Assembly (NCBI GenBank): GCA_036269975.1
Contig: DATBDL010000388.1
Span: 1 to 21,267 of the forward strand
Direction of reading: 5' to 3'
DNA length: 21,267 nucleotides
Source of the DNA: DATEPR01 sp036269975
Lineage (GTDB): Bacteria; Actinomycetota; Actinomycetes; Mycobacteriales; Pseudonocardiaceae
Of this stretch, positions 1-6,096 are shown piece after piece (position 1 is the stretch's first letter; the number at the start of each line of letters is the position of its first letter). The notes beneath the pieces were generated by a model, which was not told where the DNA came from, searched no databases, and was given only the letters and a program-made list of their open reading frames with translations. Both the position numbers and the translations under genes were made by a program.

Positions 1-541
1 CTCGCTCGGCGCGTCCATCGCCCTCGTGCACGCGGCCCGGCACGGCGATGGCCTGCGCAGTCTGTCGTTGCTCAATCCGGTGTCCACCGCGAGCAATCTC
101 ACCGCGTCGCTCGGCAAGCTGTACTACCGGACCGCTGCCGCGCTGCCCACCCCGCTGGCCCGGTTCTGGCTGGCCAGCAAGCCGGCGGTGTACATAGCGG
201 ACGCCTTCGTGATCAAGACGAAGGACCGCGCCCGCCGCAGGTGGATTCTGGACCAGGACTACGAGAACTACCGCATCGCCAGCGTGCCGGCGATGATCGA
301 GAGCTTCCTGAGCTACTACGAAACCCCGTTCGACGACCACGCGACCGCACTGGACATGCCGGTTTACCTGCTGACCGGCACCCGCGACGGCATCGCGCCA
401 CCCGCCGCCGTGACCGCGCTGGCCGGCCGTGTCCGTGCCGCGACACTGATGGTGCTGCCGGGCAGGGGCCATCTCGTGCCGATGGAAGAACCGAATGAGA
501 TCGCCACGCTGGTGGCGAATTTTCTGTCTACTGTGGACTAA
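1..541 (+). CDS. Alpha/beta hydrolase, C-terminal part (5' truncated by window)
   Basis: The reading frame is open from base 2 to the TAA at 539-541, about 179 residues. The first visible residues, S-L-G-A-S, look like the second half of a G-x-S-x-G nucleophile elbow, so the catalytic serine would be the codon at 2-4. The acid is probably the Asp at 386-388 (motif GTRDGIAPP) and the histidine the His at 470-472 (motif GRGHLVPMEEP). The triad order and spacing fit the alpha/beta-hydrolase fold, with a lid region between serine and aspartate. The substrate cannot be told: esterases, haloperoxidase-like and lipase-like members all share this pattern. Roughly the N-terminal 100 residues lie outside the window. 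The stop overlaps the stop of the convergent nmtR-like gene by 4 bp. Confidence 0.85.
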   Translation, partial: SLGASIALVHAARHGDGLRSLSLLNPVSTASNLTASLGKLYYRTAAALPTPLARFWLASKPAVYIADAFVIKTKDRARRRWILDQDYENYRIASVPAMIESFLSYYETPFDDHATALDMPVYLLTGTRDGIAPPAAVTALAGRVRAATLMVLPGRGHLVPMEEPNEIATLVANFLSTVD

Positions 542-900
542 CCGACCTCGGGCGCCGGGTCGCGGACGCCGAGCCGGAGATGCTCGATGTGGTAAACCGC
601 CTCGTCCAGCAGCATCGCGACGTGGTTGTCGTAGAGCCGGTACACGATGCTCCTGCCGTGCCGCGTGCCGCTGACCAGGCCGAGCGTCCGCAGCAGGCGT
701 AACTGGTGCGAGACGGCGGACTGCTCCATGCCGATCGCCTCCGCCAGGTCGCCGACCGCGCAGGCGCCGTGCCGCAGGCGGGTCAGGATCAGCAGCCGAC
801 TGGGTGTCGCAAGCGCTTGCAGGGTCGCGGCCACGCTGGCCGCGTCCTCGGCGTCCAATCGGGCCGGCGGAGTGTCCCGGCCACCCACCCCGTGTCCCAT
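538..900 (-). CDS. nmtR: NmtR-type ArsR/SmtB nickel/cobalt-sensing repressor
   Basis: This 120-residue winged-helix protein matches my memory of Mycobacterium tuberculosis NmtR closely, including length. It begins M-G-H-G-V and carries LQALATPSRL (about 28-37), the recognition helix IGMEQSAVSHQLR (56-68) and the C-terminal helix with D91, H93, H104 and H107. In NmtR these four residues plus the N-terminal Gly-His bind Ni(II) or Co(II), and metal binding releases DNA. His109 and His116, which I recall were once proposed as extra ligands, are Arg and Ala here. I chose the ATG at 898-900 because the protein then starts at the metal-binding Gly-His. A GTG at 930 would bury it behind ten residues. 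No nickel P-type ATPase or CDF exporter lies next to it. The divergent neighbour is a riboswitch-controlled GDT1-type exporter. Confidence 0.88.
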   Translation of the reverse strand: MGHGVGGRDTPPARLDAEDAASVAATLQALATPSRLLILTRLRHGACAVGDLAEAIGMEQSAVSHQLRLLRTLGLVSGTRHGRSIVYRLYDNHVAMLLDEAVYHIEHLRLGVRDPAPEVG

Positions 901-906
901 GTCCGG

Positions 907-912
907 ATCGTA
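907..912 (-). promoter_or_regulatory. Candidate -10 box for a leaderless nmtR transcript
   Basis: Read on the minus strand the hexamer is TACGAT (4 of 6 matches to TATAAT). It ends 6 nt before the ATG at 898-900, so transcription would start at or next to the A of the start codon. Leaderless mRNAs are common in actinobacteria, and there is no convincing ribosome binding site here. I see no good -35 box, so this is a weak prediction. Confidence 0.3.
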
Positions 913-1000
913 GCTGGTCAAGGCCGCCACCCCAGGCGAAATGCCCGGCCGTGACGTGCCCCACCCCGAACGGACGAGCGGTATGCCGTAGGCTGCGTGC

Positions 1001-1112
1001 TGTTGAAGGGGAGTAGCCCCAGCCGGTTGGTCGACATGCTGGCGTCCCAGGACGCCCGGTCGCCGGGCCCGAATGGCGATTCGGGTGGGCGAGACCTTCC
1101 ACGAATCGGTCG
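1001..1112 (+). ncRNA. yybP-ykoY (Mn2+) riboswitch aptamer
   Basis: The two invariant blocks of this class are present in order and at sensible spacing: GGGGAGTAG at 1008-1016 and GGGCGAGACC at 1087-1096. Between them are two clear hairpins: GGCGTC/GACGCC (1041-1046 with 1051-1056) and CCCGAAT/ATTCGGG (1068-1074 with 1079-1085, loop GGCG). A closing P1 stem can form between GAAGG (1005-1009) and CCTTC (1095-1099). The class senses Mn2+ and commonly sits in front of UPF0016/GDT1, MntP and related exporter genes. That is the arrangement here, since the GTG of the GDT1 gene is at 1176. The identification comes from motif memory and hand pairing, not a covariance search. Confidence 0.88.
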
Positions 1113-1171
1113 TCCAAGGATGACCGGCGTGGAAGCTTCCCCGGTTGCTCCCGCGCCGGTCGGAAGCGGAG
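1095..1171 (+). promoter_or_regulatory. Riboswitch expression platform with competing helices and ribosome binding site
   Basis: CTTCCACG (1096-1103) is perfectly complementary to CGTGGAAG (1128-1135) and shares bases with the 3' strand of the aptamer's P1 stem, so the two helices are mutually exclusive. Further down, GCTTCC plus CCGG (1135-1144) can pair with CCGG and GGAAGC (1156-1159 and 1162-1167), touching the ribosome binding site GGAG (1168-1171) of the GTG at 1176. There is no hairpin followed by a T tract, so control of translation initiation is more likely than termination. The direction of switching cannot be decided by eye. Confidence 0.5.
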
Positions 1172-1175
1172 CACT

Positions 1176-1775
1176 GTGAATCCTGTCGTCCTCGCCACGG
1201 TCTTCGGCATCGTGTTCGTCGGCGAGCTTCCGGACAAGACGATGTTCGCCTCGCTCGTGCTGGCCGCCCGTGGCCGTGTCCTGTTGGTCTGGATCGGTGT
1301 CGCTGCCGCGTTCGTGGTGCACGCGGCGATCGCCGTCACGATCGGCGGCGTGCTGTTCACGCTGCTGCCGCACCGGCTGGTGCAGGGAGTCGTCGCCCTG
1401 ATGTTCCTGTTCGGCGCGGTCATGGCGTATCGCGACAACGGCGACGACGCCGACGAGATCGACAGCGACACCGGCTACCGCTTCGACGGCGTGCGCACGA
1501 TCGTCACGGCGTTCGTGGTGATCTTCATCGCCGAATGGGGCGACCTGACCCAGATCCTGACCGCGAACCTGGCCGCTCGCTACAACAACGCGATCGAGGT
1601 CGGGATCGCCGCGGTGGCGGCGTTGTGGGCGGTCGCGGCACTGGCCATGGTCGCCGGCAAGGCGATGCGCAGGCTGCCGGTGCCGCTGGTGCGCAGGGCG
1701 ACCGCCGTGGTGCTGGTCATCCTGGCCGCGTTGGTCGGCTTCGAGGCCGTCACGGGTATCAGTACTGTGATCTGA
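1176..1775 (+). CDS. TMEM165/GDT1 (UPF0016) family cation exporter
   Basis: The 199-residue membrane protein has the two family signature motifs facing each other in a duplicated fold: E17-L-P-D20-K-T in the first half and E120-W-G-D123-L-T-Q in the second. Between them is an acidic, probably cytosolic loop (about 87-100, rich in D and E). About six transmembrane segments can be seen. The family moves Mn2+ or Ca2+ out of the cytoplasm in exchange for protons, the acidic motif residues being the ion path. The first motif is ELPDKT rather than the textbook ExGDKT; I believe this is common in actinobacteria. A GTG start at 1176 follows GGAG at 1168-1171. The manganese riboswitch upstream supports Mn2+ export. 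The TGA stop overlaps the ATG of the next gene by one base. Confidence 0.9.
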   Translation: MNPVVLATVFGIVFVGELPDKTMFASLVLAARGRVLLVWIGVAAAFVVHAAIAVTIGGVLFTLLPHRLVQGVVALMFLFGAVMAYRDNGDDADEIDSDTGYRFDGVRTIVTAFVVIFIAEWGDLTQILTANLAARYNNAIEVGIAAVAALWAVAALAMVAGKAMRRLPVPLVRRATAVVLVILAALVGFEAVTGISTVI

Positions 1776-3985
1776 TGCGGTCCGAGCCGTTCCCCGCTGC
1801 GGTCCTGGAAGCGGTGCTGGAACGCATCACATACGCCAACGAGGAGACCGGCTACACCGTCGCCCGCGTCGACACCGGCCGCGGCTCGGCCGACCTCGTC
1901 ACCGTCGTCGGCGCCCTGTTGGGCGCGCAGCCCGGCGAGAGCCTGCGCATGCACGGCCGGTGGGGTTCACATCCCCAGTACGGCAAGCAGTTCCACGTCG
2001 AGGACTACACGACCGTCCTCCCGGCGACCGTGCAGGGCATCCGCCGTTATCTCGGTTCCGGCCTGATCAAGGGCATCGGACCGCGCCTCGCCGACCGGAT
2101 CGTGGAACATTTCGGCGTCGCCGCGCTGGACGTGATCGAGAAGGAACCGGAACGGCTGATCGAGGTCCCCAAACTGGGACCGAAACGCACCAAACTGATC
2201 GCGGCCGCATGGGAGGAACAGAAGGCCATCAAGGAGGTGATGGTCTTTCTACAGGGTGTCGGTGTTTCCACCTCCCTGGCCGTGCGCATTTACAAGCAAT
2301 ACGGCGACAAGTCCAACGACATCGTCCGCACGGAGCCCTACCGCCTCGCCACCGACGTGTGGGGTATCGGCTTCCGGACAGCGGACACCATAGCCAAGGC
2401 GGTAGGCATCCCGCACGACAGTCCACAACGGATCAAAGCGGGCCTGCAGTTCACTCTCTCCGAAGCCACCGGCAACGGCAACTGCTACCTACCGGAACAC
2501 AGTCTCATCGCAGAGGCGATCAAGATCCTGCAAGTGGACACCGGTGCCGTCATCGACTGCCTGGCGGAGCTGGTCGACGAAGAAGGAGTGGTAAGAGAAC
2601 AACTCCCCGGCGACGACGAAGTACCGATCACCGCCATTTACCTGGTCCCGTTCCACCGAGCCGAAATAGCCCTGGCGAACCAGCTACGATCGCTGTTGAA
2701 CACGTCAGCCGACCGAATGCCGGCGTTCGCCGACGTCGACTGGACCAGAGCGCTGGCCTGGCTGCACGGCCAAACCGGCAACGACCTCGCTCCGGCGCAA
2801 CAGGAAGCGGTCCAACTGGCACTGACCCGCAGGGTCGCTGTGCTGACCGGCGGCCCCGGCTGTGGCAAGAGCTTCACGGTCCGCTCCATTGTCACGCTGG
2901 CCAGAGCGAAACGGGCCAAGGTCATCCTGGCGGCGCCGACCGGCAGAGCAGCCAAGCGGCTCACCGAACTGACCGGCCACGAAGCGGCAACGGTGCACCG
3001 CCTGCTGGAACTACGCCCAGGCGGCGACGCGGCATACGACCGCGACCGCCCCCTGGACGCCGACCTCGTCGTGGTGGACGAGGCGTCGATGCTGGATCTG
3101 TTGCTGGCCAACAAACTCGTCAAGGCGGTCGCACCGGGCGCGCACCTGCTGCTGGTGGGCGACGTGGACCAACTCCCGTCGGTCGGTCCTGGCGAAGTGC
3201 TGCGCGATCTGCTCACGGACGGCACCCCGATCCCACACGTGCGACTGACGCAGGTGTTCCGGCAGGCCCAACAGTCCGGCGTGGTCACCAACGCCCACCG
3301 GATCAACGCGGGCGAATACCCGATAGTGACGGGATTGACGGACTTCTACCTGTTCGCGGAGGACGACGCCGATGAGGCCGCGAAACTGACCGTCGACGTG
3401 GTGGCAAGGCGCCTACCAGCGAAGTTCGGCCTCGACCCACGCCGAGAGATCCAGGTGCTGGCCCCGATGCACCGAGGCCCGGCCGGCGCGGGCGCGTTGA
3501 ACCAGCAGTTGCAGGAGGCGCTGACCCCGTCGCGCCCCGACCTGCCCGAACGGCGGTTCGGCGGGAGGGTGTTCAAGGTGGGGGACAAGGTCACCCAGAT
3601 CCGCAACAACTACGACAAGGGCGAGAACGGCGTGTTCAACGGCACGCTGGGCGCGGTGATCGCACTGGACCCGGTAGAGCAGAAGCTGACGATCCGCACC
3701 GACGAGGACGAGGAAGTCGACTACGAGTTCGGTGAGCTGGACGAACTGGCGCACGCGTACGCGGTGACCATCCACCGTTCGCAGGGCAGTGAATACCCGT
3801 GCGTGGTCATCCCGGTGACCATGAGCGCCTGGATGATGTTGCAGCGAAACCTGCTGTACACGGCGGTGACCAGGGCGAAGAAGCTGGTGGTGCTGGTCGG
3901 TTCGAAGCGCGCGATCGGCCAGGCGGTACGACAGGTGGGTGCGGGTCGCCGGCACACCGCGCTGGACTACCGCTTGCGGGGTTAG
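1775..3985 (+). CDS. recD2: RecD2-like ATP-dependent DNA helicase
   Basis: This 736-residue superfamily 1B helicase would unwind DNA 5' to 3'. From the N-terminus it has an OB-like domain (about 1-90), a helix-hairpin-helix region (about 90-230, with SGLIKGIGPRLADRI and DVWGIGFRTAD), then two RecA-like domains. Walker A is GGPGCGKS at 359-366, Walker B is VVVDEAS at 432-438, motif III is GDVDQLPSVGPGE, and the C-terminal motifs are HRSQG (667-671) and YTAVTRAKK (about residue 694). The length and N-terminal extension match RecD2, which acts without RecBC in many bacteria, rather than short RecD. The ATG at 1775-1777 shares its A with the TGA of the GDT1 gene, and no separate ribosome binding site is visible, so translation is probably coupled. 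The open frame extends upstream to 1145 but overlaps the exporter gene there and should be ignored. Confidence 0.93.
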   Translation: MRSEPFPAAVLEAVLERITYANEETGYTVARVDTGRGSADLVTVVGALLGAQPGESLRMHGRWGSHPQYGKQFHVEDYTTVLPATVQGIRRYLGSGLIKGIGPRLADRIVEHFGVAALDVIEKEPERLIEVPKLGPKRTKLIAAAWEEQKAIKEVMVFLQGVGVSTSLAVRIYKQYGDKSNDIVRTEPYRLATDVWGIGFRTADTIAKAVGIPHDSPQRIKAGLQFTLSEATGNGNCYLPEHSLIAEAIKILQVDTGAVIDCLAELVDEEGVVREQLPGDDEVPITAIYLVPFHRAEIALANQLRSLLNTSADRMPAFADVDWTRALAWLHGQTGNDLAPAQQEAVQLALTRRVAVLTGGPGCGKSFTVRSIVTLARAKRAKVILAAPTGRAAKRLTELTGHEAATVHRLLELRPGGDAAYDRDRPLDADLVVVDEASMLDLLLANKLVKAVAPGAHLLLVGDVDQLPSVGPGEVLRDLLTDGTPIPHVRLTQVFRQAQQSGVVTNAHRINAGEYPIVTGLTDFYLFAEDDADEAAKLTVDVVARRLPAKFGLDPRREIQVLAPMHRGPAGAGALNQQLQEALTPSRPDLPERRFGGRVFKVGDKVTQIRNNYDKGENGVFNGTLGAVIALDPVEQKLTIRTDEDEEVDYEFGELDELAHAYAVTIHRSQGSEYPCVVIPVTMSAWMMLQRNLLYTAVTRAKKLVVLVGSKRAIGQAVRQVGAGRRHTALDYRLRG

Positions 3986-4014
3986 GCTCCGAAGATCCGC
4001 GGAACGGAGGTCAC

Positions 4015-5019
4015 ATGCCCCGCCCAGCGATCACCCCAGTCGTCTGGACGCCACCGACGGCCCCGCCGCGCGCCGCGGTGCACTCCAGCACACCCCCCAT
4101 GCCGGCGTTTCGGTTGACTGCCATCTCCGCGACTGGTCCCGAAGACGTGGTGCTCGACGAGGACGGCAACCTCTATACCGGCGTGGCCGACGGCAGAATC
4201 CTGTGCCTGAGGCCCACCGGCGAGATCACAACGGTAGCCACCACCAACGGCCGCCCCCTGGGGGTGGAACTGGCACCCGATGGCCGCCTGGTGGTGGCCG
4301 ACGCCCATCGTGGCCTGCTGCGGGTCGATCCAGGGAGTGGTGAGGTGGAAACCCTGGTCGATTCGGTGAATGGCAGGCGAATGCGCCTGTGCGACAACGC
4401 GGCGATAGGCAGCGACGGAGCCATCTACTTCAGCGACTCGTCCACCAGGTTCGGTTTGGACCACTGGCAAGCAGACCTACTGGAACACTCCGGCACGGGT
4501 CGCCTGTTGTGCCGGACCGCGGCCGGGAAGGTGGAGGTGCTGGTGGACGGGCTGCAGTTCGCCAACGGGGTGGCGCTGTCGTCCGACGAGAGTTTCGTGG
4601 CGGTGGTGGAGACCGGGGCGTATCGAGTAACGAGAGTGTGGTTGAGCGGTTCGAAGGCCGGTCAACGAGATGTGCTCGTCGACAATCTGCCGGGCTTCCC
4701 GGACAACATCAGCACAGGTACGGCGGGTCGGTTGTGGATAGCCATCGCGAGTCCGAGAAACCCGATGCTCGACTGGGCGCATCAGAAGACTCCGTTGCTG
4801 CGTAAGGCGATCTGGTCGCTGCCGAGAGGGTGGCAGCCAGGCCCGAAGCCGACGGCGTGGGTGTTGGCGGTGGATGCCAACGGTCAGATCGTCGTCGATC
4901 TACAGACGACGGGCGACCAGTACCACCTGGTGACGGGAGTCAGGGAGTACAAGGGGCGTCTGTACCTCGGCAGTCTGGCGGAGCGCGCGGTGGCGGTGTT
5001 GGACCTGCCGACGGGGTGA
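4015..5019 (+). CDS. SMP-30/gluconolactonase/strictosidine-synthase-like beta-propeller protein
   Basis: The 334-residue protein has propeller-type repeats such as PEDVVLDEDGNLYTGVADGRI (about 42-62), LGVELAPDGRLVVADAHRGLL, DNAAIGSDGAIYFSDSS, FANGVALSSDESFVAVVE and the C-terminal YKGRLYLGSLAERAVAVL. This is the six-bladed fold of SMP-30, strictosidine synthase and the animal APMAP protein. The region around LVDGLQFANGVALS and the later DNLPGFPDNIS is typical of the strictosidine-synthase-like branch, most of which are probably hydrolases (lactonase or arylesterase type) rather than alkaloid synthases. No signal peptide is obvious. GGAGG at 4006-4010 sits 4 nt before the ATG at 4015. It follows recD2 by 29 bp on the same strand and may be cotranscribed. 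The substrate is unknown. Confidence 0.88.
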   Translation: MPRPAITPVVWTPPTAPPRAAVHSSTPPMPAFRLTAISATGPEDVVLDEDGNLYTGVADGRILCLRPTGEITTVATTNGRPLGVELAPDGRLVVADAHRGLLRVDPGSGEVETLVDSVNGRRMRLCDNAAIGSDGAIYFSDSSTRFGLDHWQADLLEHSGTGRLLCRTAAGKVEVLVDGLQFANGVALSSDESFVAVVETGAYRVTRVWLSGSKAGQRDVLVDNLPGFPDNISTGTAGRLWIAIASPRNPMLDWAHQKTPLLRKAIWSLPRGWQPGPKPTAWVLAVDANGQIVVDLQTTGDQYHLVTGVREYKGRLYLGSLAERAVAVLDLPTG

Positions 5020-5030
5020 CGTGTTCCTCG

Positions 5031-5279
5031 TCGTTTGGGTTGGCCGGCCTGCACGTCCCGATCTTCGATTGTCGTAACGGTCGGTGGTGGTTCGTCAAGG
5101 GCGCTTCGCGTCGCTCCTTCGTCGCGAGTCCCCTTGACAAACCACCACCGACCGCACGTGCCGCAGGGATCGGGAAGAGCAGGAAGAACTGGACATGCTG
5201 GTGGATCGGGATAGCCACGAGGTTCTGAGTCCGATCCGTTGGGTGGTGGGCTGATTTCGTTGGGCCCTCTTACTTTCGC
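5031..5279 (+). repeat. Dispersed repeat, copy A
   Basis: This stretch shares blocks with 19756-19944 in the same orientation. They include an identical 20-mer TCGATTGTCGTAACGGTCGG (5065-5084), a near-identical purine-rich block GCAGGGATCGGG/AAGAGCAGGAAG/ACTGGACA (5163-5195), GATCGGGATA (5204-5213) and an identical 17-mer GAGTCCGATCCGTTGGG (5227-5243). AACGG and TCGG (5076-5084) can pair with CCGA and CCGTT (5231-5240) with one bulged T, so the unit has complementary ends. Copy A differs from copy B by an inserted long hairpin at 5079-5153. It starts 12 bp after the stop of the propeller gene. It encodes no transposase and I do not recognise the family. Confidence 0.72.
5079..5153. repeat. 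Long inverted repeat (23-bp arms) inside repeat copy A
   Basis: The left arm at 5079-5101 begins GGTCGGTGGTGG and the right arm at 5131-5153 ends CCACCACCGACC. The two arms are complementary at 22 of 23 positions, and the single mismatch is C5093 against A5139. The 29-nt centre can form a further TCGCG/CGCGA stem. Copy B has only the outer half-motif GGTCGGCGGTG followed directly by the conserved CACGTG region. The hairpin therefore looks inserted into, or lost from, the unit. It could also end transcription from the propeller gene, but there is no T tract. Confidence 0.75.
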
Positions 5280-5466
5280 GTGAGGACTGGCGTCCTCGCC
5301 TGGGCACCGACCACCCGACCCGCAGACCTGCACCCAACGCGACAGGGCCAGCTCAACCCAGCCCTGCACCGAACGGATCGAGGCGACACGCCCGGACAGC
5401 GCGCGCTTATCCGGATCTTCCGGGCACACTGTTGGCCAACTGACGAGCCAGCAGGAGCGCAGGTCG
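5280..5466 (+). other. Intergenic leader of the ABC-ATPase/YhgE pair
   Basis: No gene is supported here. A short perfect hairpin GAGGAC-TGGC-GTCCTC lies at 5282-5297 at the edge of repeat A. A 10-bp perfect palindrome GTTGGCCAAC lies at 5431-5440, 26 nt before the ATG at 5467, where an operator could sit. The ribosome binding site AGGAG is at 5453-5457. I could not find a convincing pair of -35 and -10 boxes. Confidence 0.35.
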
Positions 5467-6096
5467 ATGACTGAAGAACCACTCATCCAGGCACACGGGC
5501 TCGGCCTCAGGACCGGCCGTGGCTGGGTCTACCAGGACGTCGACCTTCGCCTACCTCCCAACTCACTCACCGCACTCGCCGGTCCGGCGGGTAGCGGCCG
5601 CTCCATGCTCCTGCTCACCCTCGCCGGCCGCGCGAAGCCCACCTCCGGCAGCCTCACCGTCGCCGGCGAACGGCAGCGCAGCAAGATCCGCCAACTGACC
5701 GCCGTGGCCAGAGTGACGTCAGCCATCGAACTCGAACCGGAACTGCACGTCATCGACCACATTCGCGAAGCCGAGCTGCTCACCCACGGCGACTGTCGGA
5801 CAGCAGCACGAACGCTGGACCTGGACATCGACCCGACAGCCCTGGTCGCCGACCTGCCACCGGACGAAGCCGTGCTCCTGTCCGTCGCCCTGGCCATGAC
5901 GAACCGACCTCTGGCGATCGTCGTGGACGACGTCGACATCGCCGCCACCCCGGCCCAACAGCACCGTATCTGGACCGCGCTGGCCAAGACCGGCACAGCG
6001 GTGATAGCCAGCACGGTCGACGGCCAAATCGCGGCCGAAGCGGGAGCCACGCTGTACACCACGGACGAGGAGAACGACACAGATGCGAGCGCTTAA
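5467..6096 (+). CDS. Degenerate ABC-type ATPase paired with YhgE/Pip protein
   Basis: The 209-residue protein keeps the ABC ATPase layout but not the catalytic consensus. The Walker A loop is G-P-A-G-S-G-R-S (39-46), with Arg where the essential Lys should be. The LSGGQ signature is missing, the place being taken by LPPDEAV (about 130-136). Walker B reads IVVDDVD (151-157), with Asp-Asp instead of Asp-Glu, and no H-loop histidine is seen (ASTVDG, 181-186). ATP hydrolysis is therefore doubtful; a binding or scaffold role is more likely. The ATG at 5467 follows AGGAG by 9 nt. Its 3' end overlaps the YhgE/Pip gene by 14 bp, so the two products probably act together. Small ATPase-like partners of YhgE/Pip proteins are common in actinobacteria as far as I recall. 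Confidence 0.75.
   Translation: MTEEPLIQAHGLGLRTGRGWVYQDVDLRLPPNSLTALAGPAGSGRSMLLLTLAGRAKPTSGSLTVAGERQRSKIRQLTAVARVTSAIELEPELHVIDHIREAELLTHGDCRTAARTLDLDIDPTALVADLPPDEAVLLSVALAMTNRPLAIVVDDVDIAATPAQQHRIWTALAKTGTAVIASTVDGQIAAEAGATLYTTDEENDTDASA

Noticed and set aside
1145..1774. Upstream extension of the RecD2 frame
   Set aside because: It overlaps the GDT1 gene in another frame, is Arg-rich and has no family resemblance; the RecD2 domain begins right after the ATG at 1775.
1960..3375. 471-codon plus-strand frame and several minus-strand frames inside recD2
   Set aside because: Arg/Pro/Gly-rich shadow translations of a clear helicase gene.
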